64,000 nt of DNA from positions 1,178,001 to 1,242,000 of the forward strand of contig BRON01000005.1 in the NCBI GenBank assembly GCA_024345305.1, in the 5' to 3' direction. Made by a program: the position numbers and the translations under genes. The notes under the pieces are model-generated. The model had not been told where the DNA came from. It did not search any database and saw nothing but the letters and a program-made list of their open reading frames with translations. The stretch is from Mrakia gelida. Taxonomy: Eukaryota; Basidiomycota; Tremellomycetes; Cystofilobasidiales; Mrakiaceae. Positions within the stretch are counted from its first letter, which is position 1. Every line of letters starts with the position of its first letter. This document shows, piece by piece, positions 11,320 to 23,318 of the stretch.

Positions 11320-12013
11320 GATTGGTGAGTGAGTTGTGGGTGTGCAAAGAGCGAAGGGAGGAGGGGAGGAGAAACGAGACCACCGTCGCAAGCAAGCGCT
11401 GACTCTCTCTCTTCGGGTCTGACCTCGCGTGGGAACTCAGATAGGTACAGACGAGGATCCCAACTGGTAATAAGGGCTGTATAGATGTATGAAGATAGTT
11501 CTGGTCCTTCCCGGATCCTTCTCGTTTGGCTCAGCGAAAGACAAGACGCGTCGAGAGCGGTCGTTGGAATCTCCCAGCCTCACTGGAGCCGGTTGGAGTC
11601 TGTCTTACATCCACACGATATTTACCCTCTCGTTGGTCCACGATAATACAATCTCGAAGATCTGGGAGCGACGCAACGTCGCCGTCGACGCTCAACATCG
11701 ACCCGACTTGACCTTCAGCGCTCTCACTAGATATCCCGCTGCCGTCTTCAAACCTGCCTGTAGACTTTCCTCGAGTACTCATCTTGACCTTCAAGCCTTC
11801 TCTCAAGATGTCGAGACGAAAATCAAAACAACAGAAACCCAAACCAAGCCCGGTGACACGCGAACGGAAAGGAACAGCGAGACGCTTCGACGCTTCCCCT
11901 TCATCCTTCCTTCTTTCTCCCTCCAACTCCTTCCACCTCTTTCTCCACCACCTTCCCTCACTCAAACCCTTCTCCATCTTCCTTTTCATCTTCTCTTCCT
12001 CCTCAGAAACTCG
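11320..12013. other. 3' UTR with intron, then promoter of the PPPDE gene
   Basis: Begins with the 3' UTR intron of tandem copy B. A GACGCGTCG copy lies near 11546. The region stays open in one plus frame, but the text is low-complexity and I do not call a gene. Confidence 0.35.
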
Positions 12014-14931
12014 ATGGCTCCCGTCGAACTCTACGTCTACGGTAAGCCTCACCTCTCTTCTCTCTTCGATGAAACGTCCGAGCTCAACTCAACTCCAGCT
12101 CCCTTCCTCTCCTCCCTTCCTCGCCCCCCGTCGCTTCTCGATGCACCTCTTCCTCGAGCTCTCACTGACCCTCCCTGGTATGCACTTGTACCAGATCTCT
12201 CGAACGGCCTGGCGAAGAGTCTGTCTCTGGCTTTGACAGGCAAGCAGATTGAAGGGATCTGGCATACCTCGGTGGTCGTGTTCGGGAGGGAGGTCTACTA
12301 CGGTCAAGGGATCTTGGAGAGCTCGCCGGGTCGGACACATGTGAGTAGAGGACTATAGCTTTGGTTCTGGTAGAAGGAGGGGTGGCTGAGGGAGCGTGAG
12401 AAGCCAAGGGATGAGGAGGAGTTGGCTGAACGAGGGAGGAGATGGTCCTCGACCTCCTCCCCTCGCTTTCCGCTGCACTTCCTGGCCCTCTTTCCATGAC
12501 TTGGGAGGCGGAGTATAGCTCCCCAGACTCCCTTCTCGCGGCTCTACTCACTCGTCTCGTTTCTATCTTCCATTTTGGTCTTTGACGCTCGTTGTTGGTC
12601 ACCTTCCGCTCGCTCGCTCCTCCTCGCTCCCCCTTCTTTCTAGCACGGTCCTCCGCTCCAGAAGCTCTCGATGGGAGACACAGGGCTCGACGAGGATACC
12701 TTCAACGAGTACATCGATGGACTGAAGGATCACTACAGGGCCGATAAGGTGAGTCGATCTCTGGAGCGATCTGAGACGGAGGAGGCGAGGAAGGGACGAA
12801 ACGTTGAGCTCACACTTTCCCTTGTTGCGGGTTCTGATTGCAGTACCATCTGCTGGGTGAGTCTTTCTTCGACGAGTCTCTACAGTAGAGCGCTCAAGCT
12901 GATCTTCATCTTGCCTTCGTTGGTCAGACTTCAACGTGAGTTCGAGAGGAGCTTCAAAATCAACCTCCGTTCTCAAGCTCGAGCTCACCTTTCGTTCTCT
13001 CTTCCTTATCTTCCCCAGTGCAACTCCTTCACAGCAGACGTCGTTGGATTCCTCACCGGTGGAACCATCCCAAGCTACATATCCAGTTCGTCCCTCTCCT
13101 TCCCTCTTCGCCTCGTCATGTCGAGCTCGCTCACCTCTCTCTCGTGTACTCGTCAGGTCTCCCATCCGACTTCCTCTCAACCCCCTTCGGAGCCGCCCTC
13201 CGCCCTCAGATCGACCAAATGTTCAACCCGAACTCTCGACCAGCCACCCCAGCAGGCTTCAACTCCTCTTCCTCTTCTCGGATCCTCCCAACTCCTCCTC
13301 CCTCAGCCTCCCTCCTCCAGTCGGTGGTAACTCAGGCGATGAACAACCCCAATCCCTCGTCGGCCTTAGGATCCTCCTCGACAGCCAATCTCACCTCGCC
13401 ACTCCTTCTCGCCACTTCCTCCGCTTCCTTACACGCCATCCTCAGCTCAAATCGCGCCGTGGTCGGGTTCTTCTTCTTGGGAGGAGGACAAGGAAGGCAA
13501 GCGGAGGGGAAGTTCGAGTCCGTCGCGAGGTCGAGAGGCGGAGGAGGAGTCGCGTTCGTTTCGGTTGATACGAAGGTTGGACGAGGACAGGAGGTGAAGG
13601 AGGAGTGGGGAGTACAGGCTGAGGAGGGTTTCGTGCTTTGGTTGGATGGGAGGAAGATCGATGAGCTGGAGGGAGTTGGAGAGGAGGGAGAGCTCGAGTC
13701 GAAGATTGACGGACTGATCTATCAGGCTCATCCTCGTGAGTACATCAACCCATCCCGCCTTTCCTCTGTTCGGCACCGAGAGCTCTTACTGACCCGCTTT
13801 GTCTTCGCTTTCCTCGTCCGCGCTCCTTGTTCTGTTGCCAGCGCATCCTCACAAGACGACCGCCCTCCCTCTCGTCCAAGCCATCCTCCCCTCCCCCATC
13901 CTCTTCACGCAGCCCCCAGCCTACACTCCCCTCCTCGCCAAACTCTCCTCCTTCCTCACTCCCCTGCCTCAACCGCAAATCACAACCCTCGAATCCTTCC
14001 TCTCAACCCAAGTCGTCCCCTTCCTCGAAACGAAATCTCTCCCTCCCTCCGCAAACCTCGACGGTCTCCTCCAAACCCTCATCAAATGGTCCGAAATCCT
14101 CTTCGACAAACTCCCTCCCTCGGACCTCTTCCCTCTCATCGACCTTTGGCGGATCCTCCTCCTCGATCATCGAGTTTCCTCCTCCCTCGCCCTCTCGGTG
14201 TCCAAAAACAAATCCACTCCAATCTCCCTCCTCCTCGACCTCCTTCTTGATCGTCCAGGACAAAACCTCATTGAACTCCCACGTCCACTCCTCATCACCT
14301 CCGTGCGGTTCCTCTCCAACACTTTCGCCTCCCTTCCGCTCGCGACGCTGCTGCTCTCGCCGGAGCTGGATGAGAAGGGGAGGAACGCGCGAGCGAGGTT
14401 GACCGCCGTGTTGGTGGAGGTGTTGCTGCATGAGGATGCTGGGATTAGAGGAGCTGCGGCGGCGTTGGCATTTAATATCTCGGGGGTGAGGCATCGGAAG
14501 AGTGGAGGGGTTGGGAAGGGTGGGGAGGAGGTGGAGATTGAGGAGGAGGGGGATTGGGTGTTGGAGTTGGTGATTGCGTTGGTCGAGGCGGTGAGGATGG
14601 AGGAGAAGAGTGAGGATGTTGGTGTGTCCCCTTTTCTGCTCCTCATCCCGTCTTTTCTCATCGTTCGAAAAGAAACGAAACGGCCTTTGCGCCCTTCGAC
14701 TCAGCTCGACGCGTGTTTCGAACGCTGACCTCTCCCTTCCCGCTTTCTCCAGTCTACCGCCTCCTCTCCGCCCTCGGTCTCCTCCTCTACCTCTCGCCTT
14801 ACATCTCCTCAACCCTCGGACCCAACCTCGAAGTCATCGGAGCGAGGGACATCATCGAATCGAAGCTTCCGTGGGTTAAGAAGAGGGAGGTTCGAGGACT
14901 GATTAGCGAGATTGGGAGGATGTGTGCCTAG
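12014..14931 (+). CDS. PPPDE peptidase, thioredoxin-like and PUL domain protein
   Basis: Domain order by eye: an N-terminal PPPDE (DeSI-like) cysteine isopeptidase fold, a middle thioredoxin-like segment (VVGFFFLGGG, then GVAFVSVDTK), and a C-terminal helical PUL region (about 13,840-14,930) ending ESKLPWVKKREVRGLISEIG. The catalytic His is in EGIWHTSVVVFGREVYYG and the catalytic Cys in DFNCNSFTADVVGFLTGG, the two PPPDE signatures. PPPDE enzymes cut ubiquitin or SUMO conjugates, and PUL domains bind Cdc48/p97. A role in Cdc48-linked deconjugation is therefore an inference. The residues before the active Cys are split over a 13-nt exon (12844-12856) and an 8-nt exon (12928-12935), with the Cys exon starting at 13019. 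The start ATG is the one preceding VELYVY. A proline/serine linker separates the first two domains. Confidence 0.85.
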
Positions 14932-15077
14932 AACTATCGTAGTAACATTCTCAAGAGCTTCGCGATTCGATGCCTCAAATCGGTTCCTCGTCGCACGCGT
15001 TGAAGAATCATTATCAGGTTGATCGTAAGTGATGTAAACGAGACCAAGTCGAGCTCGACGCGTCGTTTTGCTTCGAT

Positions 15078-17894
15078 CTACTGATCGTGCCGAGGAGCCT
15101 TGGGGGTGAGGAACCAGAGGACGAAGAGACCTCCCAGCATTCCTACGACTACGGGGGGCATGACTTCGACTCTGCAAAGACGAAGGAGGGGGGAAAGAGA
15201 CGAGTCAGCGAGGGGATATCGGAGGGAGGAACGAGAGAAGGGAGGAGAGATTGGGAGCGCGAACGAACCCGTGCTGGGAAACGAGGAGCGAGGACAACGA
15301 GGGTCAGACTCTGGAGTGCAGAGGAGAGAGTGTGTGTGGGAGAGACGAGCGTGCTCACCTTCGAAGCCAGAACTCCAGTGACGAAGGGGAAGAAGGCTGA
15401 TCCTCCTTGACCGAAGCTGGCGACGTCGAGGACGAACGCACGAGCGAGAGTCAGTGTGACTGCCGTCTTCGAGGAGTTCGATTTTGCTCGGTAGACTCAC
15501 CAAGCAATCCAACCGATAGCACCTCCTTGTAGACTTCGAGGGAGAATCTTGCTCACGACGGACATGATGATGCTGGAACAAGACGAGTCGCGTCGAAGAT
15601 GGAAGAAAGAGTCAGCTTCGTTGCGTTGCGTCGTTCGACGTTCGTTCGTTCGAAGATACAGAGCAGCGCGACTCACGGATAGAAAGGACCCAAAAGAAGA
15701 CCGACGAAGCTCACAGCAACGGCTGAGCCCACCAGCGAAGGCACGAACCAAACGACGAACTCCAGCCCCAGCGCGACGACGGTATAGAGATAGACGGCTC
15801 TTCTCTCACCGAGTCTTCGATTCAGGTCGATGAAGACTAGTCGGCCGAGGGTGAGACCTCCGAAGAAGCCTGTGGAGATGTAGCCGGAGTTGGCGGTTCC
15901 TGAGGACGAGACGGCGAAGATGGAAGTCAGTTCGAGAGACAAGAAGACTCGAAAAGGTTGGTGCTAGACTCACCTCCTCGAACTTCGATGAGGTAGGCTA
16001 CCATCCAGCCACCGATGGTGACTTCCAGACCGACCTGTGTGGGGACAAAGAGCGAGGATAGGTGAGACGAAGGGAGGGTGGAGAGTCGACATCGCGGAAC
16101 GAGGGCTTGTGTTCCTCGAAAGGAGAAGACGAGGTCGGATGACTTACGTAGAAGAGACTGAAGACGGAACAGAGGAAAGTTATGAAGGTCAGCTCGAGAA
16201 GCTTCCGAGCTGGAGGGACCAAGGAAGATAAGGGAGAGGGACGAGGAACGAGACGAACGTGAAAAGCGCGAAAAGATGGACGGCCTTGTTCTTCATGATC
16301 TTCAGCATCGTAGCTCCGCTATCAGCTGGTACGTTGCCTTCTGCGTTGGCAAGCTGTTCTTCTGGGTGAGTCCCGAGGATGGAGTTCTCGGTTCGAAGTC
16401 GGAAGACGAAGAGGAGGAGGGCGAAGTTCTGTCAAGGAAAGTCAAAGGAAGTCAGGGAAGGGCTAGTTCGGTCGTCGAAGGATTGGAACTGACGATGATC
16501 GCGACTCCGAGAGAGCAGAGGTAGTGATAGTACCAGGTGGGCATCTTGGAGAACCTGCGAGGAAGAGATAAAGCGCGGAAGTGTCAGTTGATTGAAGCTC
16601 GTCCTTTCAATCTCGTTCGTTCTTCGAGAGGTCTAGCTCTTCCGACGCCGGAAATTGACTGGGCCGAGCCTGTACCTACTGGGTCGAGATGAGAGGGCAG
16701 ACCATGGCTCCAAAGCCTGGAAGAAAGTGAAGCGGAACGTCAGCACGTCGCGTCGAAGCAGACGAAGGAACAAACGAAGACGCGTACCGTAGACTGCGTG
16801 AAGGATCGACATCTTGATGAGCATGTTTGGAAGCCGAGCCACGAATGCGTTTGCTTGAGCGTCTTGTAGTCCCATCCCTGCGAGAAAGGAAGCGAGAGAA
16901 AGAGACGGGAGTGAGCTGCTCGCGTCGACGACTTCGTTTCCCTCTCTTCGGCGCTGCGACTCACCGATTCCACTGATGACAAACGAGAAGCAGAACAGAG
17001 GGAAAGGAGGAGCCCAGCACTGCAGCGCGTAGGCTACCATTTGACAGGTCGCACCCAGCGTGATCGTCTTGCCAAAGCCGAATCTGTCCGTCAGCCAGAC
17101 ATTCGCGACGGCAGCGAGGAGGAAGCCGATGAAGTTGAAGACGAAGGTGAGAGAGACGATAGTGAGGGAGATCTGCAATGAAAAGCCGGTTGTTCGAGGA
17201 TCAGTACCAGGACATGAGACGAAGCGACGAGATCAAAAACGCGTCCGTCACGTCGTCGAACCCAAGAGGAAAAGCAAGGACGAACGTTGTAGTGTTCCCG
17301 CATGGGTAGAAGCAGAGGCCCGATAGAGGAATCATTCCATCCAGCGAGGACTAGGAGAGCGTATTGGAAGAAGTATAAAACGATGTCAGCTCCCGAGCTT
17401 CAAAGGGCCGACCTCTCGTTTCTCGGCTCCATCCTTTGCCAGCGCATCTTCTCGTCCCTTTGCCATCTTCCTCGTCAAGAAGTGATCGCAGACTCACACA
17501 TAGTGAAGAACAACGACGTGAGAACTATCTTCTCCTCTCTCCCGCCCAGAATGATAGGTCGACGGCCCTTCGAATCCACCTCTCCTTCGACTGATGCTGA
17601 AGCTCGCACACTTCCTCCTCCTCCTCCCTTCCCTCCCTCCTCGATCGTTCTCTCCCCAAGGGTCCCCATCTCGATCTCTCCGCTCTTGTGCATAACTGGG
17701 AGGGTCGAAGCTTCTACTGTTGGTGCTGAGGAGGTCGGCTCGATTGGGATGGATGACTTTGAAGCTCGCGAAGGAGATCGTGCAAGCGAGAGAGAGGTTC
17801 GGGAGGAAGAGCCGGGCATGACCGTCGTTGAGGAGGATTTTCCAGACGTGGTGAGGGGAGACGCGAATGCTGGGTGGAGGGAGGAGAGACTCAT
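15078..17894 (-). CDS. MFS transporter B (BSC6-like), inverted paralog of A
   Basis: Start at 17894 (MSLSSLHPAFASPL, matching MDLSSFHPAFASPI of copy A) and stop at 15078. Exons follow copy A closely: ISLTIVSLTFVFNFIGFLLA at the same intron boundary, NVWLTDRFGFGKTITLGATC, GLQDAQANAFVARLPNML, GYISTGFFGGLTLGRLVFID, and a C-terminus LFVLWFLTPKAPRHDQ. It should have 12 transmembrane helices with a long acidic, serine-rich cytosolic N-terminus. The substrate is unknown. The two transporters face each other across about 9.5 kb containing the CBS, tandem unknown and PPPDE genes. Its upstream region holds TGAGTCA at 18099-18105, an AP-1/Gcn4-type site, but only as a sequence match. Confidence 0.85.
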
Positions 17895-18371
17895 TTAGCG
17901 ATGAGCTCTGATTTAGGGGTCGATGTAGTTATAGGGAAGGAGAGGCGGCTCGAAATTCAAGCAAGGAGGGGGGGGGAAGTTCGGTGAAATCGATGCAAGC
18001 TCGAGCGAGGTTTTGATCTGTCATCTAGGGCTGAGTTGGGCTGACCTAGGGCCGAGTCAGTGAGGAAAAGTATCTCGGCCCTGTGGTTAGTGTAGAGCTG
18101 AGTCAGATCTTCTCAGCTCTCGAGTTGAGAGACGACTTGGCCGGGAAGAGAGAGGCGAGCGGAGGAGAGCGAAATGTGAGCTCGACGCGCGACGGTCGCC
18201 TCCCTTCTCCCTTCTCGATCCCAGCTTGCGGCTTTTGACCGATTAAATTTGAGCTGTCCGCGACTGCCATTGTTAGCGCCTCTTCCTAGATTCCTCAAGC
18301 AGCGGGATCAAAGGAAGCAACATCCTTTCGACAACCGCGAGCAAAACCAAACAGCCTCTATCCTGCCGCTT
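17895..18371. promoter_or_regulatory. Promoter region of MFS transporter B
   Basis: It lies upstream of the minus-strand transporter and downstream of the methyltransferase. It contains repeated GGGCTGAGT/GGCCGAGTC-like words around 18,028-18,060 and TGAGTCA at 18099-18105. No gene seen. Confidence 0.35.
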
Positions 18372-19745
18372 CTACTCCAAGACCGCCTCCCACCTCAACC
18401 TCATATACATCACCGCCCACCCACCCTTCTCATCCTGACAATCAGGAGCACATCTCCTCTCGCACTCCTTCATCACGGCAATCGCGTCCTCGTCGCTCAA
18501 CCCACTCAAGAAACTATTCCTCGCGAAGGTCTCGAGCCAGGCGAAGAGTCCTTGAGGCAGCTCCGTGTATCGAGGGACGAGTTCAATGGACTTGATCTTA
18601 AACGAGGCGGCGGTGAGGAGGGAGGAGTAGTTGGAAGGGGTGGGGAAGAACCAGGGATCGAGTTCGGACGCGTCGAGGGAGTAGGGAGAAGAGGAGAGGA
18701 TTTGGTGAAGGTGGGTTCGGACACCTGAATGAGAGAGGAAGAAAGAAGGACTGGATCAGCTACTTGGAGATAGCTTCTGCGCTCGGAACTCCTTCGAAGA
18801 AGCAGTCGAGGAGTCGACGAAGAACGACGCGTCCGAAACTGACCGATCACGTTTAAGAACCCTCCCATCTCTCCAACGAACTTCCCTCCAGGCTTCAGGC
18901 ACTTCTTCACACCGTCGATAACTCCAGCAGGATCCCTCTTGCACCAGTGAAGGGTAGCGGAGGTGAAGACCGAGTCGAACGAGTTCTCGAGCGACGCGGA
19001 GGTCGGGAGGACGAGGGATTGGATGTCGGCTTGGAAGAGGTTGCTGGCGAGGGAGGAGTAGGTCTTGGAAGCTTTGGCGAGCTAGATAAGAAGGGAAAGA
19101 GCTGTGAGCTTCGGTTCGAATGGAGGATGAAGGCAACGAGAGCGAGGAGAGCAGACGAACCATGTCTGCGTTGCTATCAACTCCCCACACCTCGCCTTCC
19201 TTCCCAACAGCCTGTTGGATCTGAGCGGTGAGCTCTCCCGTTCCGCAACCCATATCGAGGATCTTCTGTCCTAGCTGAGCATCCAGGAGGCCAAGGACGG
19301 GCGAGGTGAAGGCTGCTGAGTAGACGAAGGAAGCGTTTCTGATGAAGAAGAAGAGGAAGGGAGGAGGCGGAGAACGTCAGCTCGGGGAAGACTAGAAAGG
19401 CAGCTTGTAGACGTCGCAAAAGTGTAGGATATGGCTCGAGAATATAGTATGCTGCCCTTCGTAGCTTTGAAGACCTGAGAGCAGCAGAAGTTGGGTGCAG
19501 ATGAGGTGGGCGAAGGTAGCGAAGGGACGAGGGACCGGGGACGAGGAGATGGTCCTTCCTTCGCTGGTCTCACCTCGCCGTTGCCTTCCCCCCGATCTTA
19601 CCTCCCTCGAGACGCACAAGCCGCCTACCGGCTGATAAGAAGACTTGACTCACTTCTGGTAGAGCTCGGACTTGTGGTTCGAAAGGGTTGCGACGAAAGT
19701 CTTGTCTCCTCCGAGGGATGCTTCCTGAATCGTTGAGCTTGACAT
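18372..19745 (-). CDS. Class I SAM-dependent methyltransferase
   Basis: Start at 19745 (MSSSTIQEASLGGDKTF) and stop at 18372. Motif I reads ILDMGCGTGELTAQIQQAVG and is followed by the acidic ribose-binding strand GEVWGVDSNADMV. Next come FDSVFTSATLHWCKRDPAG (motif IV region) and CLKPGGKFVGEMGG (post-IV), the usual order in small-molecule methyltransferases. The C-terminal part includes LPQGLFAWLETFARNSFLSG. It resembles trans-aconitate or related carboxyl methyltransferases in outline, but the substrate cannot be decided from the sequence. It is spliced from about five or six exons. The GACGCGTC palindrome occurs both in an intron (near 18,826) and in coding sequence (near 18,668). No targeting signal is evident. 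Confidence 0.8.
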
Positions 19746-20345
19746 GGTTCGGAAGAGAAGAGGGGATGGGAGTTGGGATCTGAGTGAGAGGGTGGGCGCA
19801 GAGGTAGGGGAAGGGCTATTTTCGTGAAGAAAAGATGAAGCGGCCGAAGAGGAGATGGGAGTCAGAGAGAGGAGAGGGCAAGGGAGGGAGGAAGAAGCAG
19901 GAAGCTCGCTTTCGGTGTTGGCCGTCGGATTGAAGAACCGAAAGACCAGACGATGCTGAGATTCAGACATAGCTGAGCGCAGTCGAGGTAGAAGGCAGTC
20001 GGTCGAACTCTGACCGGGTGAAGAAACGAGCGAAGGAGAGAATTTGAAGGACGGACGAGCCCATGAGTGGAGAGGCGTTTCTCCTCTCGCTTCCGAGTCG
20101 TCACTTTCGCTCGCTCGCAACTCCCTTTGTACCGGAAGCTTTTTGACGGCTTTGGTTTTGGACGAGGCTGACTTCAGGGCTGAAAATCTGCTCACGGTTT
20201 TACTGATTGTCTTTCGAAATCATGCTGAGCTCCGGCGACGAAAGAGGACGAGGTGCCAAACACACCCCTCTCCCTCTCTTTCCCTTCGAACCCTCACCCT
20301 CTCTTCTCCCTTCCTCCTTCTCTTCTCCTTCCCTCGCTCTCACAC
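19746..20345. promoter_or_regulatory. Divergent promoter region, methyltransferase / unknown gene
   Basis: About 600 bases between two divergent start codons, CT-rich just upstream of the plus-strand gene. Open frames here read as low-complexity serine-rich text and are not called. Confidence 0.4.
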
Positions 20346-21945
20346 ATGTCGTTAACTGTCGCAACCACTGCGGCCGAGCCTGAGAGATGGGTCAGAGTCT
20401 GTTGCGGCAAAACTGCACTGCACGAGTGCAGGTTCGACGAGGTCAGCTTCGGTTCCATGATCCGCTCCACTCCTCCTTCCTTTCTTCTTCCCCTCCCGTT
20501 CTTCGAGCCCCTGCTTCCATCCAGCTATCTAGATGAGCTGACTTGACTCTCTACCTTCCAGGCCATGCACTTCGAGGGAAAGTGAGTCGCTCGATACTTC
20601 GCTCGCTCACTCGCTGACTCCTTCCTGAGCTCGTGCTTCAGCTGACCACTTGTCCTTCGTCTCCAGCAACGTCGGTCTTCTCCTATCCCTTTTTGGGTTC
20701 TAAGGATCGCAATCTTGGATCTGACTGCTTCTTCTTTGGATGGATCAGTACTACCCCTACGGCTCGAGACTCTCAGCCGATTCGTTCTCTCCCTCGGACC
20801 TGTTCTGGAAACACTCCATGATGGGGTGCGTTCTGCTCCTCTCCTTGCTCTCATGTCGATAATGAAGTGATCAACTCTTCATTGCTTGTTGTTCTGCGCT
20901 AGGTTGGCTTCGTTCTTCCACTGTGAGTCTCGAGGCAACGAACAACCGTCGCGTGGTCGGGACGACATCCGTCCTCAACCGAGCTCACCTTCCTCCTTCT
21001 TCCTTTCTCTTCAGTCACTAAACCCGACAGGTCAGTCATTAACTATACACAGTCTTGACTCGTCTCGAAGGTCTTCTCGCTGACCGACTCGCTGCTTCGT
21101 TGTGCAGCAGCGGAGACCTCGTCAAAGATGGTCAGCTCATCCCTCATCCCTCTCTCTCTCGCTTTCCTCGAAGCAAGGGACTTTTTCTATCTTCGAAGAA
21201 TGCGAGCTGATTTTTGCTTTCAACTTCGGCACGGTGCTCGGTCGCTCTCAGTGATGTGGTGAGCTTCTGAATACTTCGAATTCACCGACGCGTCTCGTCT
21301 CCCCGACGGAATCGAATCACTGAACTTCTTCTTTCTTCCTCTTCTATTCCCAGGCAGCACCCCGATCCATCTCCAGGCTACGAGTTCCTCACTCTCTACG
21401 TTGGTTGTACGTTTCCATCCCTGCTTGTTCCAAACGAGCTCTACTCCACTTCCGCTTCGTCGACGCGCTCTGACCTTGTTCACCTTCACCTTCTTCACCT
21501 TCCAGACGACATGAACAAGACCTACGTCAAGATCTTCGACCCTCTCTCTCCCTCCGGCTCCTCCGTCTCTCCCACCTCCTCCTCCTCTCCGATCTCCCGC
21601 TCTCACCTTCCAACCATCGACGGTCCCTCCTCCTCGGCCTACCTCGTCGACGGCGTTGACTCCCCCCTCTCGGGCTCAACCCCCTCCGACCGTTCCTCCC
21701 CCCAAGTTCGCTCGAGAGCAGGGAGCAGCTTAGGGAGGTCGTGGGGTGGGGGAGGGGGTGGAGTTGGGATGGAGAGAGGAGGAAGTCGAGGCACTGGGAG
21801 TTCGTCGAGTCGAGGGATGCAGGTCGATCACGTCGAGGGTGGGGGGAGTGAGGGAGGGAGCAGCGTTGGAAGTGGACCTGAGAGGGGAAGGACGAATAGG
21901 GACATGCCCGTGAGGAGGGCGAGCTTGGGAGGGAGGGGAGGTTGA
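20346..21945 (+). CDS. Unknown intron-rich protein with Ser/Gly-rich tail
   Basis: ATG at 20346 (MSLTVATTAAEPERWVRVCC). Splicing by frame and CTGAC branch points gives FDEAMHFEGNNYYPYGSRLS, DLFWKHSMMGLASFFHFTKP, DLVKDVMWQHPDPSPGYEFL and TLYVGYDDMNKTYVKIFDPL. A long low-complexity tail rich in Ser, Gly and Arg follows to the stop at 21943-21945. Nine or so exons cover the first 200 residues. Two are tiny: CAAC at 20667-20670 (4 nt) and TGATGTG at 21252-21258 (7 nt). I do not recognise a family; the N-terminal 120 residues look folded, with many aromatics and a Cys-Cys pair. No membrane segment is seen. GACGCGTC copies lie in introns near 21,290 and just after the stop. Confidence 0.65.
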
Positions 21946-23318
21946 GCTCAAGAAGGGAAGAGAGGGTCGACGCGTTTGAGTAGTGTTTGTGTTCTCGTCT
22001 TCGTTGCTTCGTTTCGTTTTGCTTTCTTTCATTCATCCTGGGGCTTTACGATTACCTTTGCTTGATGTTCAGGATCTTCTTGCTTTAGTCTTCATGATCG
22101 CTAAGGATGGAAAGATCAACGAGCCGGAGCTTGCGAGCTGTGAACCGATCGGACAGATGAGCGAAAGGGAGCGCGTCGCCTTCGTCTCTCTCTACGTTCC
22201 CCCCTCCAATCCCCAGGCCCTCCTTTCGATAGAAGTGCGCGCAATGGACGAAATGTAAACAAGCTCTTCCTCGCGTCTCTTGATCTCTCCTCGTCGCGTC
22301 GCGTCGGCTGCTTGAAAACAAAACAAGCTTCAGCCCTCGCCTCGGCTCCACGGTCTCTCAACGAAGGTTTTTCTTCCCCTGCCTTCGCAGCGTCATCTTT
22401 CTCCCTCGGCCTTCGTCGGCCAAGACGGTCAGCCGTCGAAGATCCCTCTCTTTCCGATCTTCAAAGGGAGCGTTCCATTTCTCTCCCTCCGACGGACGGT
22501 CGACGCGTTGTTTTTCCCTTTCCTTCTTCATTTTGCTCATCATGTGTTCTCGCTCCGGTTTTGAGAACAACCAACAACAGCCAGGACCCTCTTTGGAATC
22601 ATCTCTACTTCAACCACGACGACTCCTACCAGGCTGAATTGAGTCTGAACCGACACGCCCTTCTCAAAGAAAAAAAAAAAGAAGTCGCCTCTGGATTTGG
22701 CACCGCGAGACACCTTGTGTTCCAGCTCGAAACCAACGAGGCTTTCGACTCGCAACGACCAGCAGCATCCCATCCTCTCTATTCTTTCTCTATAACGAAC
22801 ACACACCTCACGCTCCTTTACCTACTCGTGAGTAGAGCTAGCACGGAAATTGGGAGAGGGGCGAAGGGAGAAAGGGACGGAGCTGATCTCTCTCTCCTTG
22901 GTTTCTCCTTTGAACGACGCCGAAACAGACGACACCAGACGAGAGACCTTCAACAGTCTGCTTGTTACTAGGACATAAACAGGTTAGTACCCTGCCCCCT
23001 CGTTCTCTGTGCATGCTGTGTAGAGAACGAAGGATCGCCCGCGGGGAGGAGAGGGGGAGGAGAAGGGAAACTGCGAAGAGAGGCAGAGCTCAGCTGGGAG
23101 GAAGAGCGAGAGGCTGGTCAGACGAGCGATCCCAGCAGCACTTTTCAACCTTCAACACTCAACCAGGCTGACTTCTATCTCCCAACCTCTTACCTCGACT
23201 CCAGGAAAATCTTGTTCACCTCGACGACGACGAGCTACGAACGAAACCGGTCAACTCCTTCCTCCATCCTCCTCCCCTCCCTCCTTCGACCTTCTCTCCA
23301 TCCTCCCTCCCCTCGACG
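21946..23318 (+). other. Unassigned region, possible 5' exons of the RA-PH gene
   Basis: Several plus-strand stretches look exonic. One at about 22,075-22,255 contains MIAKDGKINEPELASCEPIG after a TTCAG acceptor. One near 22,583-22,830 encodes DPLWNHLYFNHDDSYQAELS, includes an A-rich lysine run, and ends at GTGAGT. Next come an exon ending CTAGGACATAAACAG|GTTAGT and an exon starting GAAAATCTTGTTCACC near 23,204. The last three join in phase 0 with each other and with the ATG at 23319. They may therefore be N-terminal coding exons or spliced 5' UTR. No upstream ATG could be tied in with confidence. Confidence 0.35.

Noticed and set aside
11489..12358. A 289-codon plus-strand open frame upstream of and overlapping the PPPDE gene
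   Set aside because: It reads through the first PPPDE intron and out of frame with the PPPDE exons; the text has no recognisable domain.
14003..14812. A 269-codon minus-strand frame over the PUL region
   Set aside because: It is antisense to the clearly coding PUL exon; composition is Arg/Glu/Gly repeats.
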